61,042 nucleotides of DNA from Planctomycetia bacterium (GCA_005772855.1 SXIK01000138.1:1-61042); one strand, 5' to 3'; shown: positions 26,876 through 36,060, counted from the stretch's first letter. Translations and numbers: made by a program. Notes: generated by a model from the sequence alone, not told the origin.

Positions 26876-29560
26876 TTGAAAATGAAAGCCGCTGGCAAAT
26901 CACTCGTGATCGTGGAGTCGCCCACCAAGGCGAAAACCATCGCGAATTTCCTCCCGCCTGGATTCGTGGTCGAATCGAGCATCGGGCACATCCGAGACCT
27001 GCCTAGTTCCGCCGACGAAATCCCCGAGAGCGTGAAGGGTCAGCCCTGGGCCCGACTCGGAATCAACGTTGAGCGTGACTTCGAGCCTCTCTACATCGTG
27101 CCACCCGAGAAGAAGAAGCAGGTCTCCAAGCTCAAGGCTCTCCTCAAGGACGCCTCAACTCTCTATCTGGCTACCGACGAGGACCGCGAGGGAGAGTCCA
27201 TCAGCTGGCACCTGCTCCAGGTCCTGGGCTCCAAGGTGCCCCGCAAGCGCCTGGTCTTCCACGAGATCACCCGCGAGGCCATCGAAAAAGCTCTCGAGAA
27301 CCCGCGCGACATTGACCTGAACCTCGTGGAAGCGCAGGAGACGCGGCGCAAGCTCGACCGGCTCTATGGTTACGAGGTATCACCCGTCCTGTGGCGCAAG
27401 ATCGCCCCGCGACTTTCGGCCGGACGCGTGCAGTCGGTGGCGATTCGCATCCTCGTCGAGCGAGAGGAGGAACGGCGCGCCTTTGTCCGCGCAGCCTACT
27501 GGGACCTCGTGGGCAAGTTCCTCACGAGGGATCAGCGGCCCCTCGAGGCGACACTTGTCTCCCTGGGCGGCAAGCGTCTGGCCACCGGCAAAGACTTCGA
27601 GGGAACAACGGGCAAGCTGCGTCCGGGCGTCGAAAAGGACGTCGTACTCGTGACGGAGCCCCTCGCGCGAGACTTGACCGCTCGCCTCAAGACGGTGCCG
27701 TGGAAAGCGATCAAGGTTGAGCGGAAGCCCTACGCGGACAGGCCAAAACCGCCGTTTACGACGAGCACGCTCGCGCAGGAAGCCAACCGGAAGCTTCGCC
27801 TGAGCTCCCGCGACACCATGCGGGCAGCGCAGCGTCTGTACGAAAACGGGTTCATCACGTACATGCGTACGGACTCGACCACCCTCTCGGAACAAGCTGT
27901 TCGCCACGCGCGAGCGCTCATCAGTGAGCTTTACGGGGAGAACTACCTCTCGCCCGCCCCCCGGCAATACCAGACAAAGGTCAAGAACGCCCAGGAGGCT
28001 CACGAGGCCATCCGGCCGTCGGGCAACTTCAACACGCCGGAAGACATCCGAACCCAGATTGGCGAGACCGAATTTCGGCTCTACGACATGATCTGGAAGC
28101 GCACGATGGCGTGCCAGATGGCCGAGGCCCGAGGCCATCTGATCACGGTCCAGGCGCAGGGCGGAGATGCGGTGTTTCAGGCAAACGGCAAGACGATCGA
28201 GTTCCCGGGCTTCCTCCGCGCGTATGTGGAGGGCGCCGACGACCCCGAGGAGGAGCTCGAGGACCAGGAGCGAATCCTCCCGCCAGTCGCCGTGGGTGAT
28301 CCTCTCGACTGCTCCAGCCTCGATGCCAAGAGTCATTCGACCAAGCCTCCGGACCGATTCACCGAGGCCTCGCTGATCAAGGAGCTCGAGGCCAACGGTA
28401 TCGGTCGTCCCAGCACCTATGCCAGCATCATCGACACCATCCTGCGGCGCGAGTACGTCGTCAAGCAACAGAACGCGCTGATTCCCACCTTCATGGCTTT
28501 CGCGGTGGTGGGCTTCCTCAAGAAAAACTTTCGCGACCTCGTGGACATCCAGTTCACGGCACGCATGGAGGACGACCTCGATGCGATCTCGCTCGGGGAT
28601 ATGCAGGCGCTCCCCTACTTGAAGTCCTTCTATTTTGGCAACGACGCGAAGGCAGGCCTTCAACACCTCATCCAGTGCGACGTGGATCCGCGCGAGTCAT
28701 CGACCATCCCCCTCGGGACCGACGCCAGCGGCCAAGCCGTGAACGTCCGTATCGGGAAGTACGGCCCCTACATCGAGCGAGGCGAGGAGCGGGCCAGCAT
28801 TCCCGCGGACCTTGCCCCCGACGAGCTAACCATCGCAAGAGCCGAGACGCTGCTCTCACAGGGCGCGGTGGGCCCCCTGGGCCAGGATCCCGACACCGGC
28901 AGGAACGTCTACGTCAAGGTGGGGCGATTCGGACCCTACGTACAACTCGGGGATGCTGACCAGGAGGAGAAACCAAAGATGGTGACACTTCTCCCCGGAA
29001 TGACACCCGAGAAGACGACCCTGGAGGATGCCCTCAAGCTCCTGAAGCTACCGCGCAATCTGGGGACAGACCCCGAAACGGGGCAGGAAGTCTTCGTGCA
29101 TCTGGGACGCTTCGGCCCGTACGCCAAGCGCGGCGACGATACGCGAAGTCTGGCCAAGACCGACAGTATCTTCGAGGTCACGCTCGAGCGGGTGCTGGCC
29201 CTCCTCAAGGAGGAGAAAAAGGCAAGCTGGCGATCCCGCGGCCCCACGGTACTGCGCGAGCTCGGCGCGCACCCCGAGTCGAAGGTGATCGTGAAGCTGC
29301 TCGACGGCCGCTATGGGCCCTATGTCTCTGACGGCGAGACCAACGCGTCGATCCCCAAGGGCGCCGACGCGGCAACTTTCACCCTGGATCAAGCGGTGGT
29401 GCTCCTCAAGGAGCGCGCCCTGCAGGGACCGTCCAAGAAAAAATCGCGGCGACCGGCCCGCAAAACCCCTGCAAAGAAATCCTCGCTGACAAGCCCTCAA
29501 GCCAAAAAATCGTCCGCAAGGAAGAAAAGCCCCAAGAGATCCAGGGAAAAAGAGGTCTGA
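26876..29560 (+). CDS. topA: DNA topoisomerase I
   Basis: The 894-residue protein is a type IA topoisomerase that relaxes negative supercoils. The N-terminal TOPRIM domain shows LVIVESPTKAKTIANFLP (residues 10-27) and the acidic triad ATDEDREGESISWHL near 100. The catalytic tyrosine is in FITYMRTDST near 325. ESPTKAKT and GRVQSVA motifs are intact. Instead of zinc fingers, the C-terminus has four repeats of the Topo_C_assoc type ending in RIGKYGPYIERG, KVGRFGPYVQLG, HLGRFGPYAKRG and LDGRYGPYVSDG, then a Lys/Arg-rich tail of about 40 residues. The start is TTG at 26876 (GGAGAGG seven bases before) or ATG at 26882. The 233-base gap before it holds no gene and no convincing promoter. Confidence 0.95.
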   Translation: MKMKAAGKSLVIVESPTKAKTIANFLPPGFVVESSIGHIRDLPSSADEIPESVKGQPWARLGINVERDFEPLYIVPPEKKKQVSKLKALLKDASTLYLATDEDREGESISWHLLQVLGSKVPRKRLVFHEITREAIEKALENPRDIDLNLVEAQETRRKLDRLYGYEVSPVLWRKIAPRLSAGRVQSVAIRILVEREEERRAFVRAAYWDLVGKFLTRDQRPLEATLVSLGGKRLATGKDFEGTTGKLRPGVEKDVVLVTEPLARDLTARLKTVPWKAIKVERKPYADRPKPPFTTSTLAQEANRKLRLSSRDTMRAAQRLYENGFITYMRTDSTTLSEQAVRHARALISELYGENYLSPAPRQYQTKVKNAQEAHEAIRPSGNFNTPEDIRTQIGETEFRLYDMIWKRTMACQMAEARGHLITVQAQGGDAVFQANGKTIEFPGFLRAYVEGADDPEEELEDQERILPPVAVGDPLDCSSLDAKSHSTKPPDRFTEASLIKELEANGIGRPSTYASIIDTILRREYVVKQQNALIPTFMAFAVVGFLKKNFRDLVDIQFTARMEDDLDAISLGDMQALPYLKSFYFGNDAKAGLQHLIQCDVDPRESSTIPLGTDASGQAVNVRIGKYGPYIERGEERASIPADLAPDELTIARAETLLSQGAVGPLGQDPDTGRNVYVKVGRFGPYVQLGDADQEEKPKMVTLLPGMTPEKTTLEDALKLLKLPRNLGTDPETGQEVFVHLGRFGPYAKRGDDTRSLAKTDSIFEVTLERVLALLKEEKKASWRSRGPTVLRELGAHPESKVIVKLLDGRYGPYVSDGETNASIPKGADAATFTLDQAVVLLKERALQGPSKKKSRRPARKTPAKKSSLTSPQAKKSSARKKSPKRSREKEV

Positions 29561-29680
29561 GGTTCGCCGCCCGAGCGGAGCGAGGACGGCGGTAATAACG
29601 ACACGCGGCCCCTCCGTCTCGCGCCACGCGCTCGTCCCAGGCGCCTCCGGCGCCGTGGCCTCCTCACACTCCCCTTGCCG

Positions 29681-29728
29681 AGTACCGCCCAAGAGCTGCA
29701 TTTTCAGGCACCAACTTACGGTGGGCGG
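29681..29728 (-). repeat. 48-bp repeat B, copy 1
   Basis: This segment is nearly identical to 41533-41580; both contain GAGCTGCATTTTCAGGCA unchanged. Read on the minus strand, the outer arms CCGCCCA and TGGGCGG are complementary, so the element can close as a hairpin with a loop of about 30 bases. It ends three bases before the stop of the ABC permease gene on that strand and so forms its 3' flank. The 29561-29680 part of this convergent gap also holds the hairpins CCGCC/GGCGG and GGCGCC-TCC-GGCGCC and no gene. The short string CGAGCGGAGCGAGG (29572-29585) recurs at 61021. Confidence 0.75.
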
Positions 29729-29731
29729 GAC

Positions 29732-30586
29732 TCAGCGCTTCCGTAGTCGCCTGAGGATGAACGATGCTGCGGTGATGCACGAGAGCGCTGCCACCGCCAT
29801 TTGCCCGGGCGGATGATCCCAGTGGTTCGCAAGGACAAAGGCCACGACAGTCGTAAGAATTGCCAGGACGGGCGCCGCCACGAAGACCCCGGACGCGGTC
29901 CTTGAGAGGCTCCTCGCCGAAAGGGCCGGCAGCACGAGACAACCGAACGTGTAGAGCATGCCCGAGACACGTAACGAGTAACCCACCGTCATGCCGAGCA
30001 ACCCGCAAGTGAAGAGTTCCCAGGCCCTCGCAGGGACGCCAGAAGCCTGCGCCATGTCGGGATCGGTGAGCACGAGCAGGATTCTTCGGCGGAAGCAGAG
30101 CAGGGAGCAGCCCACACAGAAGGTCGCAATGGCCAGGAACGTAACCTCCTCGCTGGAGGATCCAATAATGCTGGAGGAGAGGAGCCGGTGGATATCCTCG
30201 GTGCCATGGGGCGAGTGCGACACGAGTAAGATTGCGAAGCTGGCCGCGGCCAGGAAGACCCAACCCGTCACCGCCTCGGTTGATTCTCGCCCCCAGCGAC
30301 CCGAGTGCGACGTCAGGAGAGTCGCGGCCACCGACAAGGCACCCGCGAGGAACGACAGGAAGAGATCGGACTCCATCCACTCAACCCCGTGAAAAGGCCC
30401 GACGCTGGTGAGCCACATGCCGAGCGCCACGCCCAGGGTGGAAGCCTCCGCGACCGCGGCCCCGAGGAAGATCTGATCCTTTGCGACGACGAGAACGCCC
30501 GTCATGGAAAGGAGCACGGCAAGGAGCCAGCCTGCGAGCCAGCTATTGTGAAAGAGACCCCAGGACTGGATGAACTCTTGGATCAT
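29732..30586 (-). CDS. znuB: Zinc/manganese-type ABC transporter permease
   Basis: The 284-residue integral membrane protein is of the ABC-3 (ZnuB/MntB) family, with about eight hydrophobic helices. The first conserved block is WLAGWLLAVLLSMTGVLVVAKDQIFLG with AAVAEASTLGVALG following, as in ZnuB proteins. Later, LLGMTVGYSLRVSGMLYTFG and LVLPALSARSLS are typical of the family's helices 6 and 7. With the ATPase (44-base overlap) and the binding protein upstream it makes a complete importer. Zinc is the likeliest metal because of the company it keeps, but manganese or iron cannot be excluded from sequence. Confidence 0.88.
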   Translation of the reverse strand: MIQEFIQSWGLFHNSWLAGWLLAVLLSMTGVLVVAKDQIFLGAAVAEASTLGVALGMWLTSVGPFHGVEWMESDLFLSFLAGALSVAATLLTSHSGRWGRESTEAVTGWVFLAAASFAILLVSHSPHGTEDIHRLLSSSIIGSSSEEVTFLAIATFCVGCSLLCFRRRILLVLTDPDMAQASGVPARAWELFTCGLLGMTVGYSLRVSGMLYTFGCLVLPALSARSLSRTASGVFVAAPVLAILTTVVAFVLANHWDHPPGQMAVAALSCITAASFILRRLRKR

Positions 30587-31379
30587 GTAGCTCCCTTTCT
30601 TGAATCGACGTTGCGCTCAACCTTTTAAGGAGCTGCTCGTCGAGACCATAGGCCTCGCGCAAGAGCTCTGGAATCAGCACCCCATCACGCTTGCCGCAGG
30701 TAATTCTGCCTTGATGGAACAATGCCACGTGCGTCGCATGACGCAGGGCGAGCGCGAGCACGTGAGTCACGAAGACGACGGTAATGCCGAGGTCGCGATT
30801 CAAGGAGACGACCAGGCGTACCAGCGACTCCTCCGCGGCGATGTCCAGCCCGCTTGTCGGCTCGTCAAGGATCAAGAGGCTCGGCCTTCGCGCCAGGCCC
30901 CGCGCGATCAGCGCTCGCTGGCGCTGACCTCCGGACACGGACCAATAGTCGCGCTCCGCCAGGTCGGAGATTCCAGTCATCTCGAGCGCCCAGGCAATGT
31001 TCTCCCTACGTTCCGCTGCGGAGATGCCCGCCCTGGTGAGCCCGAGGTCAACAAATTCCCGGACTGTCTGGGGCAAGGTGGCCTTCGCGTCGCAGCGTTG
31101 CGGAACGAAACCGACCATCTGGCGTGAGGCAAGCTCGGGTGCCAGGGTAATCACTCCCGAGGTGATACGGTGAATCCCCAGTATCGCCCCGAGGAACGTG
31201 GTCTTGCCGGAGCCATTGGGACCAATGAAAAACCAAAGCTCTCCCGGCAAGATCTCGAGTTGAATGTCGCGCAGCACCACGGCCTTGCCATGACCCAGTA
31301 CGACATTCGACACCCGCAGGACAGAGTCCGGAGAGGACCGGACCGCGCCAACCACAAGAGGGGAGTCAGTACGTGTCAT
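30543..31379 (-). CDS. znuC: Zinc/manganese-type ABC transporter ATP-binding protein
   Basis: The protein has 278 residues from the ATG at 31379, which overlaps the stop of the binding-protein gene as ATGA; the reading up to 31469 would run into that gene. Walker A is GPNGSGKTTF near residue 46, the Q-loop lies in VGFVPQRCD near 93, the signature is SVSGGQRQRALIARGLA near 146, Walker B is LLILDEPTSGLD near 170, and the switch histidine is in VVFVTHVL near 200. Every catalytic element is intact. The 44-base overlap with the permease indicates tight coupling. It powers import by the ZnuB-like permease. Confidence 0.92.
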   Translation of the reverse strand: MTRTDSPLVVGAVRSSPDSVLRVSNVVLGHGKAVVLRDIQLEILPGELWFFIGPNGSGKTTFLGAILGIHRITSGVITLAPELASRQMVGFVPQRCDAKATLPQTVREFVDLGLTRAGISAAERRENIAWALEMTGISDLAERDYWSVSGGQRQRALIARGLARRPSLLILDEPTSGLDIAAEESLVRLVVSLNRDLGITVVFVTHVLALALRHATHVALFHQGRITCGKRDGVLIPELLREAYGLDEQLLKRLSATSIQERELHDPRVHPVLGSLSQ

Positions 31380-32446
31380 CCCCGGGTGCCTCCTAGTACG
31401 TTTTCGAGTTGCGTCACATTGAACTCCACCATGTCGAGGTATCGATCGGTGCCAGGTTGAGCCCCGCACTGATGAGCCAGGCTCACGATCCTCGCACCCG
31501 TCTCTTCACTCACAAGCCGGGCATGGCGGGAATCAAAGTAAGACACTGTCAATACGGCGCGAACACGGTTCGCCTTCAGGATCGCGATCACTTCTCTGAG
31601 ATGCCTCGTGCTCGGCGGAATACCCGGCCGGGGCTCGAGGAAGGCAATGATCTTGAGCCCGAATCGCCGCGCGAAATAGGGCCACAGGTCATGGTCACTC
31701 GCGACCTGGGCGCCGCGATAAGATGCGAGCCTCCCCAGCCAACCTCCCACGGCGCCGTCCTCTTGCTTCCTGAGGAACTCCTCGAGCTTGCCGTGCTCGT
31801 GGAGGATCGAGAGCTTCTCGACGTCGTACTTCGCCGCAAGCTTCTCTCCCACCAAGGCCGAGCCAAGCCGGCGCTCGAAGTCGGCGCAGCGGCTCTTGAA
31901 ATAGTCCGCCTTCTGGGGTCGGAGCTTCTGGAGGCTGTCGCTAAGCAGTCTTGCGACCTGGAGACCACAGATGGGATCACTGAGGTAGTGCGGGTTGCCG
32001 AATGCGTGCACATCTCCAAGGCTCCGGTCCACGACACCTCCAGGGATGTTGAGGGGGGCGATGGCCTTCGAGGCGTCGATGAAGCCGATCGCACCGGGCA
32101 GGACCTGCGGATTGCGAGCGTTTTGCCACAAGTTTGGCTCCCAGGCGACCTCCAGCTCAAGCCCCACATGCACGAGGGCGTCGGCGGTGCTGAGTTCCTT
32201 GATGAAACTCAGCTTGGCCTCGAGGAAGTGAGGGTCCTGCTGCGCCTTTGCGAAGACGAAAACCGTGACCTCATCGCCGCCAACCTCACTGGAGAGCTGG
32301 CCAAGCTCCGGCACGGTGGCACAGACTTTCAGCTTCCTGAATGCTTCCTGGGCCTCCAGCCGGGTCGCGCCGGCCAGCCCCAGGGTTAGCGCCACCACGG
32401 ACACGGCACCGACAAATTCTCTTTCACGGCTCATGGAGGTATTCAC
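31376..32446 (-). CDS. znuA: Zinc/manganese-type ABC transporter substrate-binding protein
   Basis: The 356-residue protein has an N-terminal signal peptide (VVALTLGLAGATRLEAQ). It belongs to cluster A-I (ZnuA/TroA) binding proteins. Two likely histidine ligands appear in QQDPHFLEAK near residue 71 and HAFGNPHYLSDP near 147; the segment EHGKLEEFL near 218 and the conserved VLTVSYFDSRHARLVSEETG near 300 also fit the fold. It has no long His-rich loop of the ZnuA kind. The poly-His segment may instead be supplied by the small protein encoded two genes upstream. The start is GTG at 32446; ATG at 32434 is an alternative. It lies 39 bases after the porin gene and overlaps znuC. Confidence 0.88.
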   Translation of the reverse strand: MNTSMSREREFVGAVSVVALTLGLAGATRLEAQEAFRKLKVCATVPELGQLSSEVGGDEVTVFVFAKAQQDPHFLEAKLSFIKELSTADALVHVGLELEVAWEPNLWQNARNPQVLPGAIGFIDASKAIAPLNIPGGVVDRSLGDVHAFGNPHYLSDPICGLQVARLLSDSLQKLRPQKADYFKSRCADFERRLGSALVGEKLAAKYDVEKLSILHEHGKLEEFLRKQEDGAVGGWLGRLASYRGAQVASDHDLWPYFARRFGLKIIAFLEPRPGIPPSTRHLREVIAILKANRVRAVLTVSYFDSRHARLVSEETGARIVSLAHQCGAQPGTDRYLDMVEFNVTQLENVLGGTRG

Positions 32447-32485
32447 TTTCTGCGATTGGGATCGGAGTTTTTCAAGTCGCCTGGA

Positions 32486-33874
32486 TCAATACTGGTGCGC
32501 CGCGTGAGCGCCAAAGAGAAACTCGACGCCGAGCCACACCGAGTGCGCTTCATCGCCAGGGAGGTGCGCCGCGCGATCGTAGTTGTACTGCAACCTGAGC
32601 CGGGAAAATTCAGTCGGGTAATAGACGAGGATCGGCGAAACGCGGAGGCGATCGTCGCGGAACGGATCGTTCTGCCGATCGTCGGCCGATGGGCCTTCGC
32701 CCCCGGCGTGCTCGAAGCGCCCTCCCAGCGCCCAACCGGGCGTAAAACCATAAATCAACTGGGTGTAAAAGCCCCAGTCCCGAAAATTCTCCGAGGCAAA
32801 GACCGTGTCGTCCGCTGGATCAACCGGGTCATTTCCTTCGTCGAGCGCGTCGTCCGCAAGATAATCGCGGCCCATGATCTCTGTCTGCCAGATAACGAAG
32901 GGCCAGCCCCTTGAAGCTGACAACGGACGCCATTTGAGCAGAAGGTCGGCTCCGTAGATCCACGTCTCGCCATCGGGGCCGGTGAAGTTGGGGCCGTGCA
33001 GCCCGGATCCTGCAACCTTGGCGGAGACGGTGTCCGAGAGGTCGAAGCCGTTCTCCCACCGGAGCAAGTAGACGAGATCCTCGAACGAACGCACGGGCCG
33101 ATGAGTGAACGGCCGAGCCTCGGGGGATCGCTCCGCAGCGAATTCCTCGTTTGCCAGAAAACTCGTCATGGTCTCGCCGTTCGCGTTCTGCGTCCCGAGG
33201 TGAAACTGCGAAAACCACGGAGTGAATGGGACTAGCCAGCCGATACGGAAACCCGGGCCGCGCAGGCCATCGGGTCCAAACAGTCGGCTGTTGACGACGG
33301 GCTGGTCGAGCCACTCCCACTGGTGCGGGTGCTGGGGATTGATACGGCCGAATTCAGTAAAGAATTGGCCTGCCTCGATCTGAAATCCCGCCTCGGTCAG
33401 ACCCAGGGGAAGCGCTTGCGAGGTCAAGAACGCTTCCTCGAGTTCGACGACGCTCTCTCCCTCGATCGGGTCGATGAAGTAGACAACGTGCGCCTCGCCC
33501 GTCATGTAGGGGTCCACCGCGCCCGAGAGCGAGAGCTCAACGTTTTGCACGGTGAAGCCTCGCTTTCGGGGGTCGTGCCCACCCGCCTGGAGGCGCGAGA
33601 GCTCCTCATCGCGAGCCGTGGAGCTCCCCGCTGCGAAGAGCGCGCCGAGGGAGATGTCGATGAGCCTCAGGGTGGTGGGGCCAGCCTGCTTGACCAGGAG
33701 ACCGGGGCCAGAAGCCGACTGAGGCGGCAACGCGGGTGGCTGGGGAATCTCCTTCAAGGCTTCCTCGAGGGCATCTCTGGCCTCCGAGCTATCCTGCCCC
33801 CCGGCGTGCGATGGAAGAAAGCAAAAGGCAATCGCGAGCAGGCAGCGCCGCTCGAAATTGAAGTGCGGATTCAT
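32486..33874 (-). CDS. Outer-membrane beta-barrel (porin-like) protein in the zinc operon
   Basis: The protein has 462 residues with a signal peptide (about 1-26, ending near HAGG). After a short coiled or Pro-rich stretch (about 30-55), the rest has alternating hydrophobic strands with aromatic girdle residues and ends in VWLGVEFLFGAHAAHQY, as expected for a beta-barrel. Blocks such as EAFLTSQALPLGLTEAGFQI, FGRINPQHPHQWEW and FRDWGFYTQLIYGF resemble porin-like proteins that accompany metal ABC transporters in many diderms. The ATG at 33874 has AGGAAGG six bases upstream. It is placed between the His/Cys-rich protein and the binding protein, which suggests passage of metal across the outer membrane. 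This is inferred from context. Confidence 0.72.
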   Translation of the reverse strand: MNPHFNFERRCLLAIAFCFLPSHAGGQDSSEARDALEEALKEIPQPPALPPQSASGPGLLVKQAGPTTLRLIDISLGALFAAGSSTARDEELSRLQAGGHDPRKRGFTVQNVELSLSGAVDPYMTGEAHVVYFIDPIEGESVVELEEAFLTSQALPLGLTEAGFQIEAGQFFTEFGRINPQHPHQWEWLDQPVVNSRLFGPDGLRGPGFRIGWLVPFTPWFSQFHLGTQNANGETMTSFLANEEFAAERSPEARPFTHRPVRSFEDLVYLLRWENGFDLSDTVSAKVAGSGLHGPNFTGPDGETWIYGADLLLKWRPLSASRGWPFVIWQTEIMGRDYLADDALDEGNDPVDPADDTVFASENFRDWGFYTQLIYGFTPGWALGGRFEHAGGEGPSADDRQNDPFRDDRLRVSPILVYYPTEFSRLRLQYNYDRAAHLPGDEAHSVWLGVEFLFGAHAAHQY

Positions 33875-33964
33875 GAGTTACCTTCCTGATGGTGGTCCGT
33901 GGGAGGGACGGAGCCGGAGCGCAACAGATGTGCCTCGGTCCACAATCCCTCGAAAAGTCAGCAA

Positions 33965-34360
33965 TCAGGAAAGGCGGGGGGGCGCTCGGGCAAGGTAGAG
34001 CCCGGAGACGCCATGAGGCTGGATTCGAGTGGGCTGCTGGAGTTGCCCAACGACAAGGACCTCCCTGAAGAGCCCCAACGTGGTGGTGGGAATCGGAAGG
34101 CCGGGAGCGCTCAAGCCCTGGCAGGAGAGGCAATGCCCGTGAGCGTGCGGATGCTGGTGGTGATGGTGCTCTGGATTGTCGCAGGGGAGGCCGGAATCAC
34201 AACCAGCCTCGATGCAGCTCCCTTGCGCCAGCACTTCGTGACAGCTCGAGCACTCCTCCTCGGCAAAGATGAAGTCGTGCGCCAGCGGCAAGTGCATCGC
34301 CAGTCCATACAGGACGCAGGCGACGAGCAAGTGCGATCGCGAAAGAGGAATTGGGCGCAT
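33965..34360 (-). CDS. Small exported His/Cys-rich protein, putative metal-binding first gene of the zinc operon
   Basis: The protein has about 131 residues from the ATG at 34360; a longer GTG-initiated frame reaches 34456 but would bury the signal peptide. The N-terminus (LLVACVLYGLAMHLPLAHDFIFA) is a signal peptide or anchor. The mature part is dense in metal-type ligands: ECSSCHE, then further cysteines, then a His cluster HHHHQHPHAHGH and CLSC. No known domain is recognised. It is the promoter-proximal gene of a run with the porin and the ABC importer, separated from the porin by 90 bases and from lysS by 113. A periplasmic zinc chaperone, buffer or sensor is the natural inference. No obvious Shine-Dalgarno sequence precedes the start. 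Confidence 0.65.
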   Translation of the reverse strand: MRPIPLSRSHLLVACVLYGLAMHLPLAHDFIFAEEECSSCHEVLAQGSCIEAGCDSGLPCDNPEHHHHQHPHAHGHCLSCQGLSAPGLPIPTTTLGLFREVLVVGQLQQPTRIQPHGVSGLYLARAPPRLS

Positions 34361-34473
34361 GGGATACCGGGGCGAGCCGCAAGGAAATACGGGCGGCGCA
34401 AGGATACAGATCTCATCGGATGGAGTCAAGCCCGAAAGGGGCCCGGAGTCTCTCACGAATCCCTGGGCGGGCT

Positions 34474-35946
34474 CTACCTGTCCCGTGGCTTCATCATGGG
34501 GAAGGCTATCACGTCCCGAATTGAGTGCGAGTCCGTGAGCAGCATCACGAGGCGATCGATCCCGAGGCCCACGCCACCGGTCGGCGGCATGCCGCAGCCC
34601 ACGGCCTTGATGAAGTCCTCGTCGATTGGGTGATGCTCGATTCCCTCGCGGTCAGCGCCCATGGCCTGCTGGCGCTCGAAGCGCTCGCGTTGCTCGACGG
34701 GATCCGTCAGCTCACTGTAGGCGTTGCCGATTTCCATACCTGCCACGGCGGGCTCGAAGCGTTCAACCAGTCGATCGTCGCCCCGCTTCTTCTTGGTCAA
34801 GGGCGAGATGTCGATCGGATGATCGCAGATGAAGGTCGGCTGCACTATCGTCTTTTCCACCAGAGCGCTGAAGAGCTCCGCCACCGCGTGGCCCCACGAC
34901 CAGGGCCTGGGCGGGGCAACGCCCCGCTTGTCCATCTCCTCCCTCAGCTCCGACTCGCCGAGCGCTCCGGCATCGACACCAATGTCTTTCAACGCGCCGA
35001 GCACCGTGATGCGCCTCCAGGGAGGCGTAAAATCGATCTCGGTACCCTCGTAAAGAACCTTGTAACCGCCCGTCACCTCCCTGGCGACAGAGCTGACGAG
35101 AGCCTCGAACTGCTCCATCTGGTACGTGTAATCGGTGTAGGCCTCGTACCACTCGAGCATCGTGACCTCGGGGTTGTGGCTCCGGTCAATGCCTTCATTG
35201 CGGAAGTTCTGGCAGATCGTGAAGACCTTTTCGAACCCCCCGGCAATGAAACGCTTGAGCGCAAGCTCGGGGGAGATCCGGAGGTACGCCTCCTGGTTCG
35301 AGAGGGCGTGAATGCCCGTGGTGAACGGCCTCGCCTCTGCGCCACCGTAGCTCATTTCGATCGTCGGCGTCGTCACCTCAACAAATCCACGCGACTCGAG
35401 GAACGTGCGGATCCTGCTGATCACGCGGGCCCTTGTGACCACAACCTCGCGGGCGGCGGGGTCGGTAATCCAGTGCAGGTAGCGCTCTCGGTACTTCGTC
35501 TCCGCATCGGAGAGCTGAAAAAACGTCCGGTCATCCTTCGATTTCGGAATCGGCACGCGCACCACAGTCTTCGAGAGGACCTCCACCTCGCGGGCCTCGA
35601 CCGTGAGCTCCCCCATTTTCGTGATGAAAAGCTGACCTCGCACCCCGAGCAGGTCTCCCAGATCGAGTTGACGCTGGATCACGTCCCAGAGCTGGTCGGA
35701 GTAGCAGTTCTTACGAAACATGACCTGGAGGCGGCCCTCAAAGTCGCCGAGATCGGCGAAGACGAGCTTGCCGGCACCTCGGTAAGCGACGAGCCGTCCG
35801 GCGACACTGACGTCCTTGCCCAACAGCTCCACCTGCGCCTGTCGAGTCTCGCAGAGAGTATGAGAACGCTCAAAAGAGTAGGGATAAGGATCGATGCCCT
35901 GGGCGAGGAGGGCCTTGCGCTTCTCAAGAAGCTCGGGGTCAAACAT
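34474..35946 (-). CDS. lysS: Lysyl-tRNA synthetase, class II
   Basis: The protein has 490 residues from the ATG at 35946, which has GAAGG upstream; the reading to 36186 runs through a repeat and is rejected. It charges tRNA-Lys. An N-terminal OB-fold (VSVAGRLVAYRGAGKLVFAD near 55) binds the anticodon. The class II motifs follow: motif 1 around FVEVTTPTIE, motif 2 in ICQNFRNEGIDRSHNPEVTM near 250 and motif 3 in GVGLGIDRLVMLLTD near 460. Length and order match bacterial LysS. It is divergent from the dehydrogenase gene at 36328. Confidence 0.95.
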   Translation of the reverse strand: MFDPELLEKRKALLAQGIDPYPYSFERSHTLCETRQAQVELLGKDVSVAGRLVAYRGAGKLVFADLGDFEGRLQVMFRKNCYSDQLWDVIQRQLDLGDLLGVRGQLFITKMGELTVEAREVEVLSKTVVRVPIPKSKDDRTFFQLSDAETKYRERYLHWITDPAAREVVVTRARVISRIRTFLESRGFVEVTTPTIEMSYGGAEARPFTTGIHALSNQEAYLRISPELALKRFIAGGFEKVFTICQNFRNEGIDRSHNPEVTMLEWYEAYTDYTYQMEQFEALVSSVAREVTGGYKVLYEGTEIDFTPPWRRITVLGALKDIGVDAGALGESELREEMDKRGVAPPRPWSWGHAVAELFSALVEKTIVQPTFICDHPIDISPLTKKKRGDDRLVERFEPAVAGMEIGNAYSELTDPVEQRERFERQQAMGADREGIEHHPIDEDFIKAVGCGMPPTGGVGLGIDRLVMLLTDSHSIRDVIAFPMMKPRDR

Positions 35947-36060
35947 GGCGTACCTTCGGGGTGTGCGCGAGGAGTTCAGCGCGTGTGTCAAAATGAAAAG
36001 CGCCGGCTTCGCGCCGACGTAGCGGATCCTGGGATGGGCTCCAGGGACCCACAAGAATAA

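Noticed and set aside
34525-36060. A 511-residue frame antisense to lysS
   Set aside because: It lies wholly opposite an intact lysyl-tRNA synthetase; long antisense frames are common in GC-rich coding DNA. The same applies to 51784-53304, 12599-14317, 20602-21588 and 27380-28666.
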